Assembly (NCBI GenBank): GCA_938003765.1
Contig: CALKYE010000087.1
Location: forward strand, 12,187-76,186
DNA length: 64,000 nt
Direction of reading: 5' to 3'
Source: an uncultured Planctomycetia bacterium
Lineage (GTDB): Bacteria > Planctomycetota > UBA1135 > GCA-002686595
Shown: positions 1-8,332 of the stretch, piece after piece
How positions within the stretch are numbered: position 1 is the stretch's first letter
Layout: the number at the start of each line of letters is the position of its first letter
The notes under the pieces: model-generated
What the model was told of the DNA's origin: nothing
Databases searched by the model: none
What the model saw: only the letters and a program-made list of their open reading frames with translations
Program-made: the position numbers and the translations under genes

Positions 1-1
1 C

Positions 2-949
2 TACGGCGGGCTCGTGCTTGCGCCGCAGTGGGGCCTTGCGCCGCTGCAACTCAATCCCTCGAGCGGGCTGTGGGAGTTCTGGGTCGTCGAGAGCGGGGAG
101 CGTCCGCGCATCGCCGACGCCGCCACGGGCCGACTCGAACTCGACCCCGCCAGCGCGTTGGTGCTGGTGCTCGTCCCCGGCGGAACGGCGCGCGTGGGCA
201 GTGCGAGCAACGACTTCGGCCGCCTGCAGCTCTTCCCGCCGCGCGAGAACGGCGACGATCGCACCGACAACGAGGACGAACGCTGGCTCGAACTCGAGCC
301 GTTCTTCATCGGCAAGAGCGAGGTTCCGCAGTCGGTCTGGGAGCGCGTGATGGGCGTCAACCCCTCGCACTTCTCGGACGACGAGATGTGCAAGTACGAG
401 CCGTGGACGCCGCTGTTGCCCGTCGAGTGCGTGCGCTGGACCGACGCGCGCGAGTTCACGGACAAGCTCGGACTCGCGCTGCCGACCGAGGCCCAGTGGG
501 AGTACGCGGCGCGCTGCGGTCGGCTCGAGGCGCTGGCGTTCGGCTCGAGCGACGATCTCGCCGACCTCGCCGGCCTCGAGAACCTGAACGACCATCTCGG
601 TGGTCAACAGGCGCCTGCCCCGGTCGCTCTGCTGAGTCAGCGGTGGTGCGACGGCTTCTGGAGCGTCGCGCCCGTGATGAGCCTGGGCGCCAACGACTGG
701 GGACTGCACGACCTGCTCGGCAACGTGAGCGAGGCCTGTCAGGACCTCTACAGCGAGTCGCCGCTCGGCGCGGACCTCGTCGGGCCCGATGGCGCGGCGA
801 CGTTCTCCGAGGGACGGATGCGCGCCTTCCGCGGCGCGTCGTACTTCACTCCGCGCGCCGAAGCCGTGCGCGTAGCGTTCCGGCAGTTCGATCGGCCCAC
901 CGGCACGAACCACGGTCGTGGCGTGCGCGTCGCGCGTCCCGTGCGCTGA
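2..949 (+). CDS. FGE-sulfatase (SUMF1-like) domain protein, 5'-truncated by window edge
   Basis: The frame is already open at the first base, so this is the C-terminal 315 codons of a longer protein. The body matches the formylglycine-generating-enzyme/SUMF1 superfamily: 'GVNPSHF', 'PVECVRWTDAREF', 'LPTEAQWEYAARCG', 'GLHDLLGNVSE', and a closing 'RGASYF...VAFR...RGVRVAR' core. In true FGEs this fold oxidises a sulfatase Cys, but most bacterial relatives are structural or regulatory modules. In Planctomycetota the domain is often fused behind a Ser/Thr kinase; the upstream part is not visible here, so that is inference. The two Cys needed for FGE catalysis are not evident, so an enzymatic role is doubtful. 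Confidence 0.8.
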   Translation, partial: YGGLVLAPQWGLAPLQLNPSSGLWEFWVVESGERPRIADAATGRLELDPASALVLVLVPGGTARVGSASNDFGRLQLFPPRENGDDRTDNEDERWLELEPFFIGKSEVPQSVWERVMGVNPSHFSDDEMCKYEPWTPLLPVECVRWTDAREFTDKLGLALPTEAQWEYAARCGRLEALAFGSSDDLADLAGLENLNDHLGGQQAPAPVALLSQRWCDGFWSVAPVMSLGANDWGLHDLLGNVSEACQDLYSESPLGADLVGPDGAATFSEGRMRAFRGASYFTPRAEAVRVAFRQFDRPTGTNHGRGVRVARPVR

Positions 950-1035
950 GTGTCTCGGGCGCCGTGCGTTCCGAGCGCCCCCGACGCGAACCGCTCGCGT
1001 ATCGATCGCGCGAGAGCCCGCCGAGCGTCGACGCG

Positions 1036-1752
1036 CTAGCGGTTGTCGCGCCGCGGCGACTTGAAGATCGCGAGCTCGTCGCGCGCCGCGTTGTAGCGCG
1101 CGTAGAACACGAGCGCGAAGGCGGCGGCCAGCGCGGCGAGCGTCGCGGCGGCGAGGAACAGCGCGAAGAACAGCGGCTGCGGGTCGTCGGCGGGGGAGAC
1201 CACGACGCCGATCTGGCCGCCGATGTCGACCAGGTCCTCGGCGGGCGTGCACTGCGACGTGACGACGGAGCTGGGCGAGCTGCTCACCACGGCGTCGGTG
1301 CTGCCGTCGCACGAAGGGACGACCGCGACCGACAGGCAGAACTGCTCGGCGAGTTGCTGAGCGGCGGCGAGGCTTAGGCCTTGGAGCTGCGGCGCCGGGA
1401 CCCGGTTCGCGACGAGGAACGCGACGGGCGTGTCGCCGCGGAGCTGTTCACCGGGCGCCGGGCTCTGCAGCACGACACAGCCCGTCTCCGGCGGCGACTT
1501 GCGCTCGCTCAGTTGCTCGTCGAGGAAGCGCGCGCGCGCGCGGAGCTCCTGCGGGATCGAGCTCGGCGACTGGCCGGTGTACGAGCCCATGCGGCCCGTC
1601 TGAGCCGACGTCGCGAGCAAGCTCGAGGCGGCGCTGCTCCCCGCGGCGTTGACGGCGTGAGCGCTCGACGCGAGCGCGCCCAGGCTGGCTGCGGCGAACA
1701 CGGCGGGCGCGATGCGCCGACGGAGCCGATGAGAAGTGGAGGACCGCAGCAC
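1036..1752 (-). CDS. Exported membrane-anchored protein with PASTA-like domain
   Basis: 238 aa from a GTG start at 1752; no clear Shine-Dalgarno is visible, so the start is tentative. The N-terminus is a signal peptide (Arg-rich, then an Ala/Leu core ending 'ASSAHA'). A middle segment at about residues 105-150 ('VPAPQLQGLSLAAAQQLAEQ') has the PASTA pattern VPxLxGxxxxxAxxxL; PASTA domains bind muropeptides or beta-lactams in other proteins. A C-terminal hydrophobic helix at about 193-216 is followed by a short basic cytoplasmic tail. It is divergent from the glycosyltransferase gene at 1946. Function is unknown; cell-wall sensing is possible but not demonstrated. Confidence 0.65.
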   Translation of the reverse strand: MLRSSTSHRLRRRIAPAVFAAASLGALASSAHAVNAAGSSAASSLLATSAQTGRMGSYTGQSPSSIPQELRARARFLDEQLSERKSPPETGCVVLQSPAPGEQLRGDTPVAFLVANRVPAPQLQGLSLAAAQQLAEQFCLSVAVVPSCDGSTDAVVSSSPSSVVTSQCTPAEDLVDIGGQIGVVVSPADDPQPLFFALFLAAATLAALAAAFALVFYARYNAARDELAIFKSPRRDNR

Positions 1753-1945
1753 GGGAAGGGGGGCGAGCTTAGGGGCGCTCGACTCGCGCTGTCAACGCGC
1801 GTTCGAGGGGCGGCGACGGTCGGGCTCGCGCTTGGAAGGTGCAAACGGCGGAGCGCGCGCGGATAATCCTGCGCCCGCTCGACTGCGTCGGTTGCAGCGA
1901 GACGAGCCCCCCCAACGCGCACGAGCCACCGACGAACGCCGTTCG

Positions 1946-3685
1946 ATGAGCAAGTCCGTCGTCGTCATTGCGCTGGCGCTCCTGATCGCTGCGCTCGCAC
2001 TGCCGGCCGAGACGATCGGCGCAGCGCTCGCGCGGCCGGGGACGAGCGCCGAAGCGCTGACCAAGGGCGTGCTGATCCTGAAGGGAGCGCTCGCGCTGCA
2101 GGCGCTCGTGCTCGTGATCGCCGCGCGCTGGGCTCCGCGCGGCGCCAGCTTCGAGCCGCTCGCGCCGCGTGGACTGCGCACGCCGCGCAACGGCGGCGGC
2201 GCGTTGAGTTGGGCGCTCGGCGGACTCGCAGCGCTGGCGCTGACGCTGCGGCTCAACGCGCTCGGCGTCGGGCTCAGCTTCGACGAGATCGACACGCTGG
2301 TCCACTACGCGCGCCGACCGCTGCTCGAGATCGCCACCACGTTCGACTCGCAGAACCAGCACCTGGTCTACTCGCTCCTCGCGCGGCTGAGCTTCGAAGC
2401 GCTGGGCGAGAGCGCCTTCGCTCTGCGTCTTCCGGCGGCCGTGCTCGGCGTGTTGAGCGTGCTCGCCGCGCACCGCCTCGCCTCGCTCGTGACCGACCAG
2501 CGCGAGTCGATCTTCGCGGCCGTCCTGCTCACCGTCTCGTACCACCACGTGTGGTTCTCGCAGAACGCGCGGGGCTACACCGGGCTGCTCCTGTTCACGC
2601 TGCTCGGCACGGAGCAGATGCTGCGCATGTTCGGCGAGAGCGCGCCGCGCGGACTGCGCCGTCCGCTGGCCTACGGCGCGTGGATGTCGCTCGCGGCGCT
2701 CACGCACGCGACCGCGGTGCTCATCGTGGCGGCGCACGCGCTGGTGTGGCTCGGCGTGCTGTTCACTTCGCGCGGGCGCAGCGTCGGCCCCAATCGCTGG
2801 CAGCCCGCGCTCGGCGGCGCGTTCGCCGCGACGTTCAGCCTGCTGGGTTACGCGGTCGTGTTGCCGCAGTTCGTCGAGACTCTGCTCGCGCCGACGTTGC
2901 CGGGCGTGCAGACGGCCTGGAAGAGTCCGTGGTGGCTGCTCACCGAGACCTTCTCGGGCATCGCGCGCGGAGTCCCCGGCGGCGCGTTCACGGTGTGCGG
3001 CGGCCTCGTGCTCGTCCTGCTCGGGCTGCGTTCCTACGCGCGACAAGCGCCCGCCGCACTGGCGCTGTTCCTCGCGCCGGCCGTCGTCACGATGGCGGCG
3101 TTGCTCGCGACGAAGCACAACCTGTGGCCGCGCATGTTCTTCTTCGGCGCCGGGTTCTACGTGCTGATCGCGCTGCGCGGCATCGTGGAGTGGGCGCGCA
3201 TCTTCTCGTTCGGGCAGTTGCCGGCGCTGATGGGCAAGCTCACCACCGCCGCGCTGGCGCTCGCCTGCATGGCGAACGCGGCGACCGCGCCGCTCGCCTG
3301 GCGGCCCAAGCAGGACTTCGAGGGTCCGCGGCGGTTTCTGGCGGCTCAGGCCGAGCCCGGCGACGCCGTGGTGACGGTCGGCATGACCACGCTGGTCTAC
3401 GCTGAGTACTTCATCGAGCCCTGGACGTCGGTCGATATCCCCGACGTGGCGCGGCCCGACCCCGAGCGGAGTCTGGCCGCGCTCGAGGCCATAGAGGCCG
3501 CTCATCCCCGCACCTGGATCGTGTTCACCACCCCGCCGCAGCTCCAAGCGCGCCAACCGCTCATCTGGCGGCGCATCGAGAGCGACTACGACGACGCGCG
3601 CGAGACCTTCTGGGGCACGCTGGGCGGCGCCGAAGTCGTCGTGGTGCGGCGCGATCGCCGCGCGCTCGAGGCGGAGGCCAAGTGA
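1946..3685 (+). CDS. GT-C (GT39/ArnT-like) membrane glycosyltransferase
   Basis: 579 aa. The ATG at 1946 is chosen because it opens directly into a hydrophobic segment, whereas the frame upstream is Arg-rich and non-coding in character. The protein is polytopic (about 10-12 helices). A first periplasmic loop carries 'FDEIDTLVHYARRPL', the acidic DE pair expected of GT39/PMT-type enzymes that take sugars from polyprenyl-phosphate donors. 'SYHHVWFSQNARGYTG' matches the conserved loop of the bacterial family. A C-terminal soluble domain of about 110 residues follows. The next gene overlaps by 4 bp (GTGA), so it heads a translationally coupled operon with a flippase-like protein and an FAD sugar or isoprenoid enzyme. 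Likely role: glycosylation of envelope lipids or proteins; the acceptor is unknown. Confidence 0.85.
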   Translation: MSKSVVVIALALLIAALALPAETIGAALARPGTSAEALTKGVLILKGALALQALVLVIAARWAPRGASFEPLAPRGLRTPRNGGGALSWALGGLAALALTLRLNALGVGLSFDEIDTLVHYARRPLLEIATTFDSQNQHLVYSLLARLSFEALGESAFALRLPAAVLGVLSVLAAHRLASLVTDQRESIFAAVLLTVSYHHVWFSQNARGYTGLLLFTLLGTEQMLRMFGESAPRGLRRPLAYGAWMSLAALTHATAVLIVAAHALVWLGVLFTSRGRSVGPNRWQPALGGAFAATFSLLGYAVVLPQFVETLLAPTLPGVQTAWKSPWWLLTETFSGIARGVPGGAFTVCGGLVLVLLGLRSYARQAPAALALFLAPAVVTMAALLATKHNLWPRMFFFGAGFYVLIALRGIVEWARIFSFGQLPALMGKLTTAALALACMANAATAPLAWRPKQDFEGPRRFLAAQAEPGDAVVTVGMTTLVYAEYFIEPWTSVDIPDVARPDPERSLAALEAIEAAHPRTWIVFTTPPQLQARQPLIWRRIESDYDDARETFWGTLGGAEVVVVRRDRRALEAEAK

Positions 3686-4704
3686 AGCGGGGCGCGTTCA
3701 AGCTGGGCGTGAAGCTGATCGTCAGCGCCGCGCTGCTGGCGCTGATCTTCGCCGTCGTTCCCTGGCAGAAGCTCCTGGCGAGCGTGCGCAGCCTCGACGC
3801 GAGGACGTGGGCGCTGGTGTGGCTCGGCTTCATCGCCGGGCACGCGCTGGGCGTGTTCAAGTGGCGCTACAACGTCAACCTCGGCATCCGCAGCGAGCGC
3901 GCGAAGCTCTCGGCGCTCGACGCCGCGCAGTGCTACGCCGCGGGCATGTTCGCGAACCTGTGCCTGCCGAGCATCGTCGGCGGCGACGCGCTCAAGGCGC
4001 TGCTCGCAGCGAAGGTCACCGGCCGCGCCGAGGCCGCGGTGATCGGCGGGTTGACCGAGCGCCTGATCGACACCTTCGCGCTGCTGGTGCTGATCCTGGT
4101 CGGCGCGCTGTGGTCGGCGGATGCGATGCCGGGCTGGGCGCAGAGCACCGTGCAGGTCGGCAGCATCGTCGCCCTCGCCGGCGCCGCGCTGTTCACGCCG
4201 CTCCTCTTGCGCGTCAAGCTCGCGCGCTGGCCGCGCAAGCTGCGTCGGACCGTGGGCCGCGCGCTGGTCGCGCTGCGCCGGCTCGGCGAACGCCCCGCGC
4301 GCGCGATCGTCGTGCTCTCGCTCTCGCTCGTGATCCAAGGCTGGTTCGTGCTGCTCAACCGCGAGCTCGGCCGCGGCATCGGCGTCGAGGCGCCGCTGGC
4401 GGTATGGTTCTTCGCCGTGCCCATGGCCAAGGCGATCACGCTCGCGCCGATCAGCTTCGGCGGCTTCGGCCTGCGTGAAGTGACGCTGGCGGGCTTCCTC
4501 GAATCGCTCGCGCGCACGCCGCGCGAGTTGGGCATCGCGGCTTCGGCGCTGTGGCAGACGGTGCTCGTCGCCACCGGACTCCTCGGCGGATGCCTGTGGT
4601 TCGTGCTGGGCTTCCGCGCGGGCGCAAGGACCGGCGCCGGCCACGGATCGCTGCTCTCCGAGCAACGCTCGAGCGCCGCGAAGGCGGGCGCGCGCCATGG
4701 CTGA
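3682..4704 (+). CDS. YbhN/AglD-type (lysylphosphatidylglycerol synthase TM-region) membrane protein
   Basis: 340 aa with a GTG start overlapping the stop of the upstream glycosyltransferase by 4 bp. The protein belongs to the UPF0104/LPG_synthase_TM family. It has an early TM helix, 'CYAAGMFANLCLPSIVGGDALKA' containing the family motif (N-x-x-L-P-x-x-x-G-G-D), 'GGLTERLIDTFALLVL', and a late 'ISFGGFGLREV' motif, with about 8 helices in total. Family members act as flippases or scramblases for lipid-linked substrates, or have unknown roles in glycan pathways (archaeal AglD). Placed between a GT-C enzyme and an FAD enzyme, it probably serves lipid-linked glycan transport. It overlaps the next start by 8 bp. 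Confidence 0.85.
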   Translation: MKRGAFKLGVKLIVSAALLALIFAVVPWQKLLASVRSLDARTWALVWLGFIAGHALGVFKWRYNVNLGIRSERAKLSALDAAQCYAAGMFANLCLPSIVGGDALKALLAAKVTGRAEAAVIGGLTERLIDTFALLVLILVGALWSADAMPGWAQSTVQVGSIVALAGAALFTPLLLRVKLARWPRKLRRTVGRALVALRRLGERPARAIVVLSLSLVIQGWFVLLNRELGRGIGVEAPLAVWFFAVPMAKAITLAPISFGGFGLREVTLAGFLESLARTPRELGIAASALWQTVLVATGLLGGCLWFVLGFRAGARTGAGHGSLLSEQRSSAAKAGARHG

Positions 4705-6127
4705 GCGCGCCTCACGCGAACCGCGCGTGGTGATCCTCGGCGGAGGGCCGGCCGGTGTCGGCGCCGCGCGAGAGCTGCGCCGCCAGCAGCGCGCGAGCGT
4801 CGTGCTGCTCGAGCAGGGCGCGCACTTCGGCGGCAACGCCGGCTCGTTCGAGTTCGGCGGCCAGTGGCTCGACTACGGCAGCCACCGCCTGCATCCGGCG
4901 ACCGACGCGAAGATCCTCGCCGACATCAAAGCGCTGCTCGGAGCGGACCTGCGCGATCGACCGCGCCACGGGCGGATCCGCCTGCTCGGCAAGTGGATCC
5001 ACTTCCCGCTCAAGCCGCACGACTTGTTCCTGCGGCTCGACAAGAGCTTCGCGCTCGGCTCGCTGCGCGACATGGTCGCCAAGAACCTGCCCGGCCGTCC
5101 GCCCGAGGGCGACACGTTCGCGTCGGTGCTGCGCGCGAACCTCGGCGCGACGATCTGCGACGAGTTCTACTTCCCCTACGCCGTCAAGTTGTGGGGGCGC
5201 GACCCGCGCGAGCTGTCGGGTGTCCAAGCGCGCAAGCGCGTCGCCGCGGGTTCGTTCGGCAAGCTCGTGCGCAAGGTCATGAACGCCGTGCCGGGCTTCA
5301 AGAAGCCGGGCTCGGGCCGCTTCTTCTATCCCGTGCGCGGCTTCGGGCAGATCAGCGAGGCGTACGCGAGCGAAGCGGCGAAGCTCGGAGCTGACTTGCG
5401 CCTGGGATGGCGCATGAGCGGACTCGAGCAGCGCGAGCACGGCTGGCGCGTGCACGCGCAGAGCTCGGGCGCGAGCGAGAGCTTCGACGCCGACTACGTC
5501 TGGTCGACGATCCCGATCCCCGTGCTCGCGCGCGCGGTGCAGCCCGCGGCGCCGAGCGAGGTGCTCGCCGCGTGCCGCGACGTGCTCTACCGCTCGATGA
5601 TCCTGATCTACGTGCAACTGCCCGTGGAGCAGTTCACCGAGTACGACGCGCACTACTTCCCCGGCGCCAAGACGCGCATCACGCGCCTGTCCGAGCCGAA
5701 GAACTACTCCGTGCTGGGCAAGCCGGCGGGCTCGACGATCCTGTGCGCGGAGCTGCCCTGCGACATGGGTGACGCCGTGTGGAAGATGAGCGACGAGGAA
5801 CTCGGGCGGCTGGTGGCCGAGGACCTCGCCGGGTGCGAGATCCCCCTGCCCGCGAAGCCGACGGCCGTGTTCTCGCGCCGACTGCCGCAGGCCTATCCGA
5901 TCTACCTGTGCGGGTACGAGAAGCCGCTGCAAGCCGTGGAGAACTGGGTCGCGCGCTTGCCGCGCATGCTCTCGTACGGACGCCAAGGGCTGTTCCAGCA
6001 CGACAACACGCACCACGCGCTCTACATGGCGTACTGTGCGGTCGAGTGCTTGAAGGACGGCGTGTTCGACGAGTCGCGCTGGGAACAGCACCGCAAGGTG
6101 TTCGCGACGCACGTGGTGGAGGACTGA
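4697..6127 (+). CDS. FAD-dependent amine-oxidase / UDP-galactopyranose-mutase-like protein
   Basis: 476 aa, ATG at 4697 overlapping the previous gene by 8 bp. The N-terminal dinucleotide fold is clear: 'VVILGGGPAGVGAARELRR', then an acidic residue at the end of beta-2 ('VVLLEQGAHFGGNAGSF'). 'WLDYGSHRLHPATD' resembles the substrate-side motif of protoporphyrinogen-oxidase, UGM and glycosyltransferase-linked FAD proteins. 'FYFPYAVKLWGRDPRELSG' and a late 'YGRQGLFQHDNTHHAL' are typical of the UGM-like group commonly found beside GT genes. The likely reaction is redox or isomerisation of a sugar nucleotide or polyprenyl lipid, which fits the operon; the exact substrate cannot be told. The next gene starts 4 bp after the stop. 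Confidence 0.8.
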   Translation: MAERASREPRVVILGGGPAGVGAARELRRQQRASVVLLEQGAHFGGNAGSFEFGGQWLDYGSHRLHPATDAKILADIKALLGADLRDRPRHGRIRLLGKWIHFPLKPHDLFLRLDKSFALGSLRDMVAKNLPGRPPEGDTFASVLRANLGATICDEFYFPYAVKLWGRDPRELSGVQARKRVAAGSFGKLVRKVMNAVPGFKKPGSGRFFYPVRGFGQISEAYASEAAKLGADLRLGWRMSGLEQREHGWRVHAQSSGASESFDADYVWSTIPIPVLARAVQPAAPSEVLAACRDVLYRSMILIYVQLPVEQFTEYDAHYFPGAKTRITRLSEPKNYSVLGKPAGSTILCAELPCDMGDAVWKMSDEELGRLVAEDLAGCEIPLPAKPTAVFSRRLPQAYPIYLCGYEKPLQAVENWVARLPRMLSYGRQGLFQHDNTHHALYMAYCAVECLKDGVFDESRWEQHRKVFATHVVED

Positions 6128-6131
6128 AACG

Positions 6132-7337
6132 ATGTTGGCAGCGCTGCTCACGCTTTCGTTGATGGCGCAGGCGCCCGCGCTCTCGCCGCAGACTCGCGCT
6201 GAGTGGATGGCGGCGATCGAGCCCGACGCGACCGAGACCGCGTATCGCGCGATTCCGTGGCGCAACGAGTTCTGGCCTGCCGTGCAGGAAGCTCGCGCGC
6301 TGGGACGCCCGATCCTGTTCTGGACCATGAACGGCCATCCGCTCGGCTGCACATGAAACAACGGCGTCCGCGGACGCCAGATGGTCTGGTCAGACCCACG
6401 CATCCAGGAGCTGTCGAAGCACTTCGTCCCCGTCGCGGACGAGGTCTACATGCTCTACCCCGAGGATCCGCACAACCTCGAGCGCGTGAAGGACGAGCCC
6501 GCGCACCAGCTCTTCAAGCGCTTCGGCGAGTCGATGCCCAAGGGCGACTGGAATCACCCGGGCACCAAGCAGGGCATCTACTTGATGGGCCCCGACGGCG
6601 AGTACCTCGAAGGCCGCTTCGCCGCCGGCAGCGACCCAGCGGACATCGCGCGCCGCATCGAGCGCGCTCTCGAGCGCTGGGAGACGCTGCGCAAGGAGAG
6701 GAAGTACGCGAACAAGCCCGTGCCCGTGCTGGCCGAGCAGCTCCCGCCCGAGGTCGAGGGCAAGCCGCTCGTGCTGCGCGTGTCGTTGCGCGACTTGAAG
6801 TCGCTCGAGCGTCCGGCTTCGACGCCGCGTTGGCGCGCCGGCGCCTTCGACGACGCCAAGTGGGGCGAGTTCATGCAGTGGGCCTGGAACCAGAACTGGA
6901 TCGCCTTCGACGATCCGGCGGCGTGGGTCTCGAAGTCCGCGGACGAACAGCCGCTGCCCGACGCGCTCGTGCGCAAGTTGTGCCGCGAGGTGTTGGTCGA
7001 CAACGTGCGCGGACAGGCGCCGCGCTGGTCGCGCGAGCACGTCAAGCGCGCGGAGCTGTTCGTGCGCCGCATCGGCGACACGGAGCCGTGGGTGCTCGAG
7101 TACCGCGGCTCGGCGCAGATGGACGCAGGCGAGCAGGGTTATGAAGCGTCACTCGTCGGCGAGGCGCGCTGGGACTCCAAGGCGCGTCGTTTCGTGAGCT
7201 TCGAACTCGTCGCGCTCGGGCTGCGGCGCGGCGCGTGGCAGTTCAACCAGCGCGAGCGCGACGAGGGCCCCGCGCCGATGGGCGTTGCGCTGCGGCTGTT
7301 CGAGCCGGCCGCAGATGGCGCGCAGAAGCGGCGCTAG
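6132..7337 (+). CDS. Putative selenoprotein: thioredoxin-fold protein with in-frame UGA at codon 75
   Basis: One continuous frame of 401 codons broken only by TGA at 6354-6356. Codons 1-74 hold a short hydrophobic N-terminus and 'GRPILFWTMNGHPLGCT'. After the TGA the same frame continues without delay as 'NNGVRGRQMVWSDPRIQEL', then 'HFVPVADEV' and 'MGPDGEYLEGRF', the usual beta-alpha-beta order of a thioredoxin-like protein. Reading UGA as selenocysteine gives Cys73-Thr-Sec75, a CxU redox pair exactly where a thioredoxin active site belongs. Base composition and codon use look the same on both sides. A hairpin with a GGUC loop lies 32 nt downstream. It is last in the operon, 4 bp after the FAD gene. 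Alternatives are a nonsense mutation or a sequencing error, or a shorter protein starting at ATG 6381, which would lose the active-site half. Confidence 0.7.
6363..6396 (+). promoter_or_regulatory. Candidate bacterial SECIS: two hairpins just after the in-frame UGA
   Basis: Hairpin 1 is a perfect 16-nt palindrome at 6363-6378 (GGCGTC, loop CGCG, GACGCC). Hairpin 2 at 6383-6396 has stem GGTCT/AGACC and loop GGTC. Bacterial SECIS elements lie immediately 3' of the UGA and present a small apical loop with an exposed G-U about 16-37 nt downstream. The G of the second loop is 32 nt after the UGA, and its GGUC loop resembles the E. coli fdhF element. A bulged U on the 5' side is not obvious. Function is inferred. 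Confidence 0.5.
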
Positions 7338-7699
7338 TCCGCGCGAGTACTGGCCTCTCACCGCGCCTCGTCGCGCGAGCGCGGCCTGATCCGCGTCGCA
7401 CCGCGAGGATCGGCGCGTGCGCGCAGGGTTTGTCGATTGGCCGCAACTTCGGCTCGCGAACTGGGGCCAAGAGCGCGTTGAGCAAGCTCATCGGCGCGCT
7501 TCCGCGCCCGAGCGCGCTGTCGCTGTGTCGGACGATCTTCGCTTAGCCCACTCGGGTTCAGCGCTCGCCGCGCTCGTCGCGCTGAGTCATTCGGGACGGA
7601 ATCAGGCTCGATGCGGTTGTTCGACGGACTCTCGTCACTGCGTCGCCCACGCGCGTGCGCAGTCCACCTTCACGCAACACCTCTCCACGAGAACTAGCC
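7338..7699. other. 362-bp intergenic region containing repeat copy 1
   Basis: No convincing gene. The central part (7477-7629) is one of two diverged copies of an intergenic repeat found again near 26.8 kb. The remaining 70 bp before ATG 7700 must hold the promoter of the following secreted-protein gene, but no clear -35/-10 pair can be named. Confidence 0.5.
7477..7629 (+). repeat. Diverged intergenic repeat, copy 1 (about 150 bp, imperfect terminal inverted repeats)
   Basis: Aligned by eye with 26777-26930. The first 57 nt match at roughly four of five positions, including the shared 10-mer CTTCCGCGCC and TCGGA. The middle shares CCACTCGG-TTC. The last 39 nt match at 30 positions, sharing CGGAATC, CTCGA and ACGGACTC. 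The ends are imperfect inverted repeats (GTTGAGCAAGC at 7477-7487 against GGTTGTTCGAC at 7615-7625). The distance between these ends is 149 bp here and 148 bp in the other copy. Confidence 0.55.
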
Positions 7700-8251
7700 A
7701 TGATCACCGCGCGCCTCGCCCTTCTTGCTGCACTTCTCTGCGCCCCTGTCGCCGCCTTCGCGTCCGTCTGGTCTCCCAAGGCCGCTGCGGAAGTCGCGCC
7801 CGTACTCGCGGCGCCCGACGCCGTCGATGCGCCCGCGACGCGAGCGGACGACTCGGGTGGCTGGGTGGTGATGGGCGATCCCACTCGTCCGTTCTTCCTG
7901 CCGCCGAACGCTTTCGCTCTCGCGTTCTCGAGCGCTGACGACACGTCCGACAAGGTTCCGTGCGGCGAAGGCCGACCCGCTGTGACGCCCGACAACGGAG
8001 TCTCCGGGCAGGGCTGGGGCGCCACACAGGCCGCGGCCGAGATGGCGTCCGGCTCCGACTGCATGAAGAAGCTGATCGCGTACAGCAGGGTCAAGTGCGG
8101 TCAGTGCGAAGACCTCAGCACTTGCCGCGCCTGGGCCAGCGTTCTGTTCGACCTGATTCGGGTCGAGACGTACCAGACCTCGGATGGCTCGTGGCACTCG
8201 GTCACGACCTACACCGGGCCCTACTTCGTGGTCTGCGACGAGTGCCCCTGA
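7700..8251 (+). CDS. Secreted Cys-rich protein of unknown function
   Basis: 183 aa from ATG 7700, chosen because it begins a standard signal peptide ('MITARLALLAALLCAPVAAFAS'). The mature part has no recognisable domain. The C-terminal half carries eight or so Cys in short-spaced pairs ('CGQCEDLSTC', 'VVCDECP' at the very end), which suggests disulphides or metal binding outside the cytoplasm. It is monocistronic: it is followed within 20 bp by a strong hairpin, and the next gene converges on it. No family could be assigned. Confidence 0.6.
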   Translation: MITARLALLAALLCAPVAAFASVWSPKAAAEVAPVLAAPDAVDAPATRADDSGGWVVMGDPTRPFFLPPNAFALAFSSADDTSDKVPCGEGRPAVTPDNGVSGQGWGATQAAAEMASGSDCMKKLIAYSRVKCGQCEDLSTCRAWASVLFDLIRVETYQTSDGSWHSVTTYTGPYFVVCDECP

Positions 8252-8269
8252 GCGCTGATCTGATGTGAC

Positions 8270-8316
8270 GCTCTGCCTTCCGCCGCCTGCGGCCACCGAC
8301 CGGCGGGAGGCAGAGC
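8270..8316. terminator. Long hairpin between convergent genes
   Basis: Arms 8270-8284 and 8302-8316 pair over 15 bp with one G-U, closing a 17-nt loop. It lies 19 bp after one stop and 17 bp from the opposing stop, so it probably terminates both transcripts. No T-run follows, as is common in GC-rich genomes. Confidence 0.7.
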
Positions 8317-8332
8317 CTGGTGCGCATCGAGT

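Noticed and set aside
1769..3556. Long open frame opposite the GT-C gene
   Set aside because: Typical antisense shadow in high-GC DNA: Arg/Glu/Gln-rich, no domain features, while the plus strand encodes a clear membrane enzyme. The same applies to other long antisense frames, for example 15346-18777, 28926-30854 and 24756-26630.
6381..7337. Independent gene starting at ATG 6381
   Set aside because: It would omit the N-terminal half of the thioredoxin fold, has no ribosome-binding site, and its start lies inside hairpin sequence; the same frame runs on from 6132 through the UGA.
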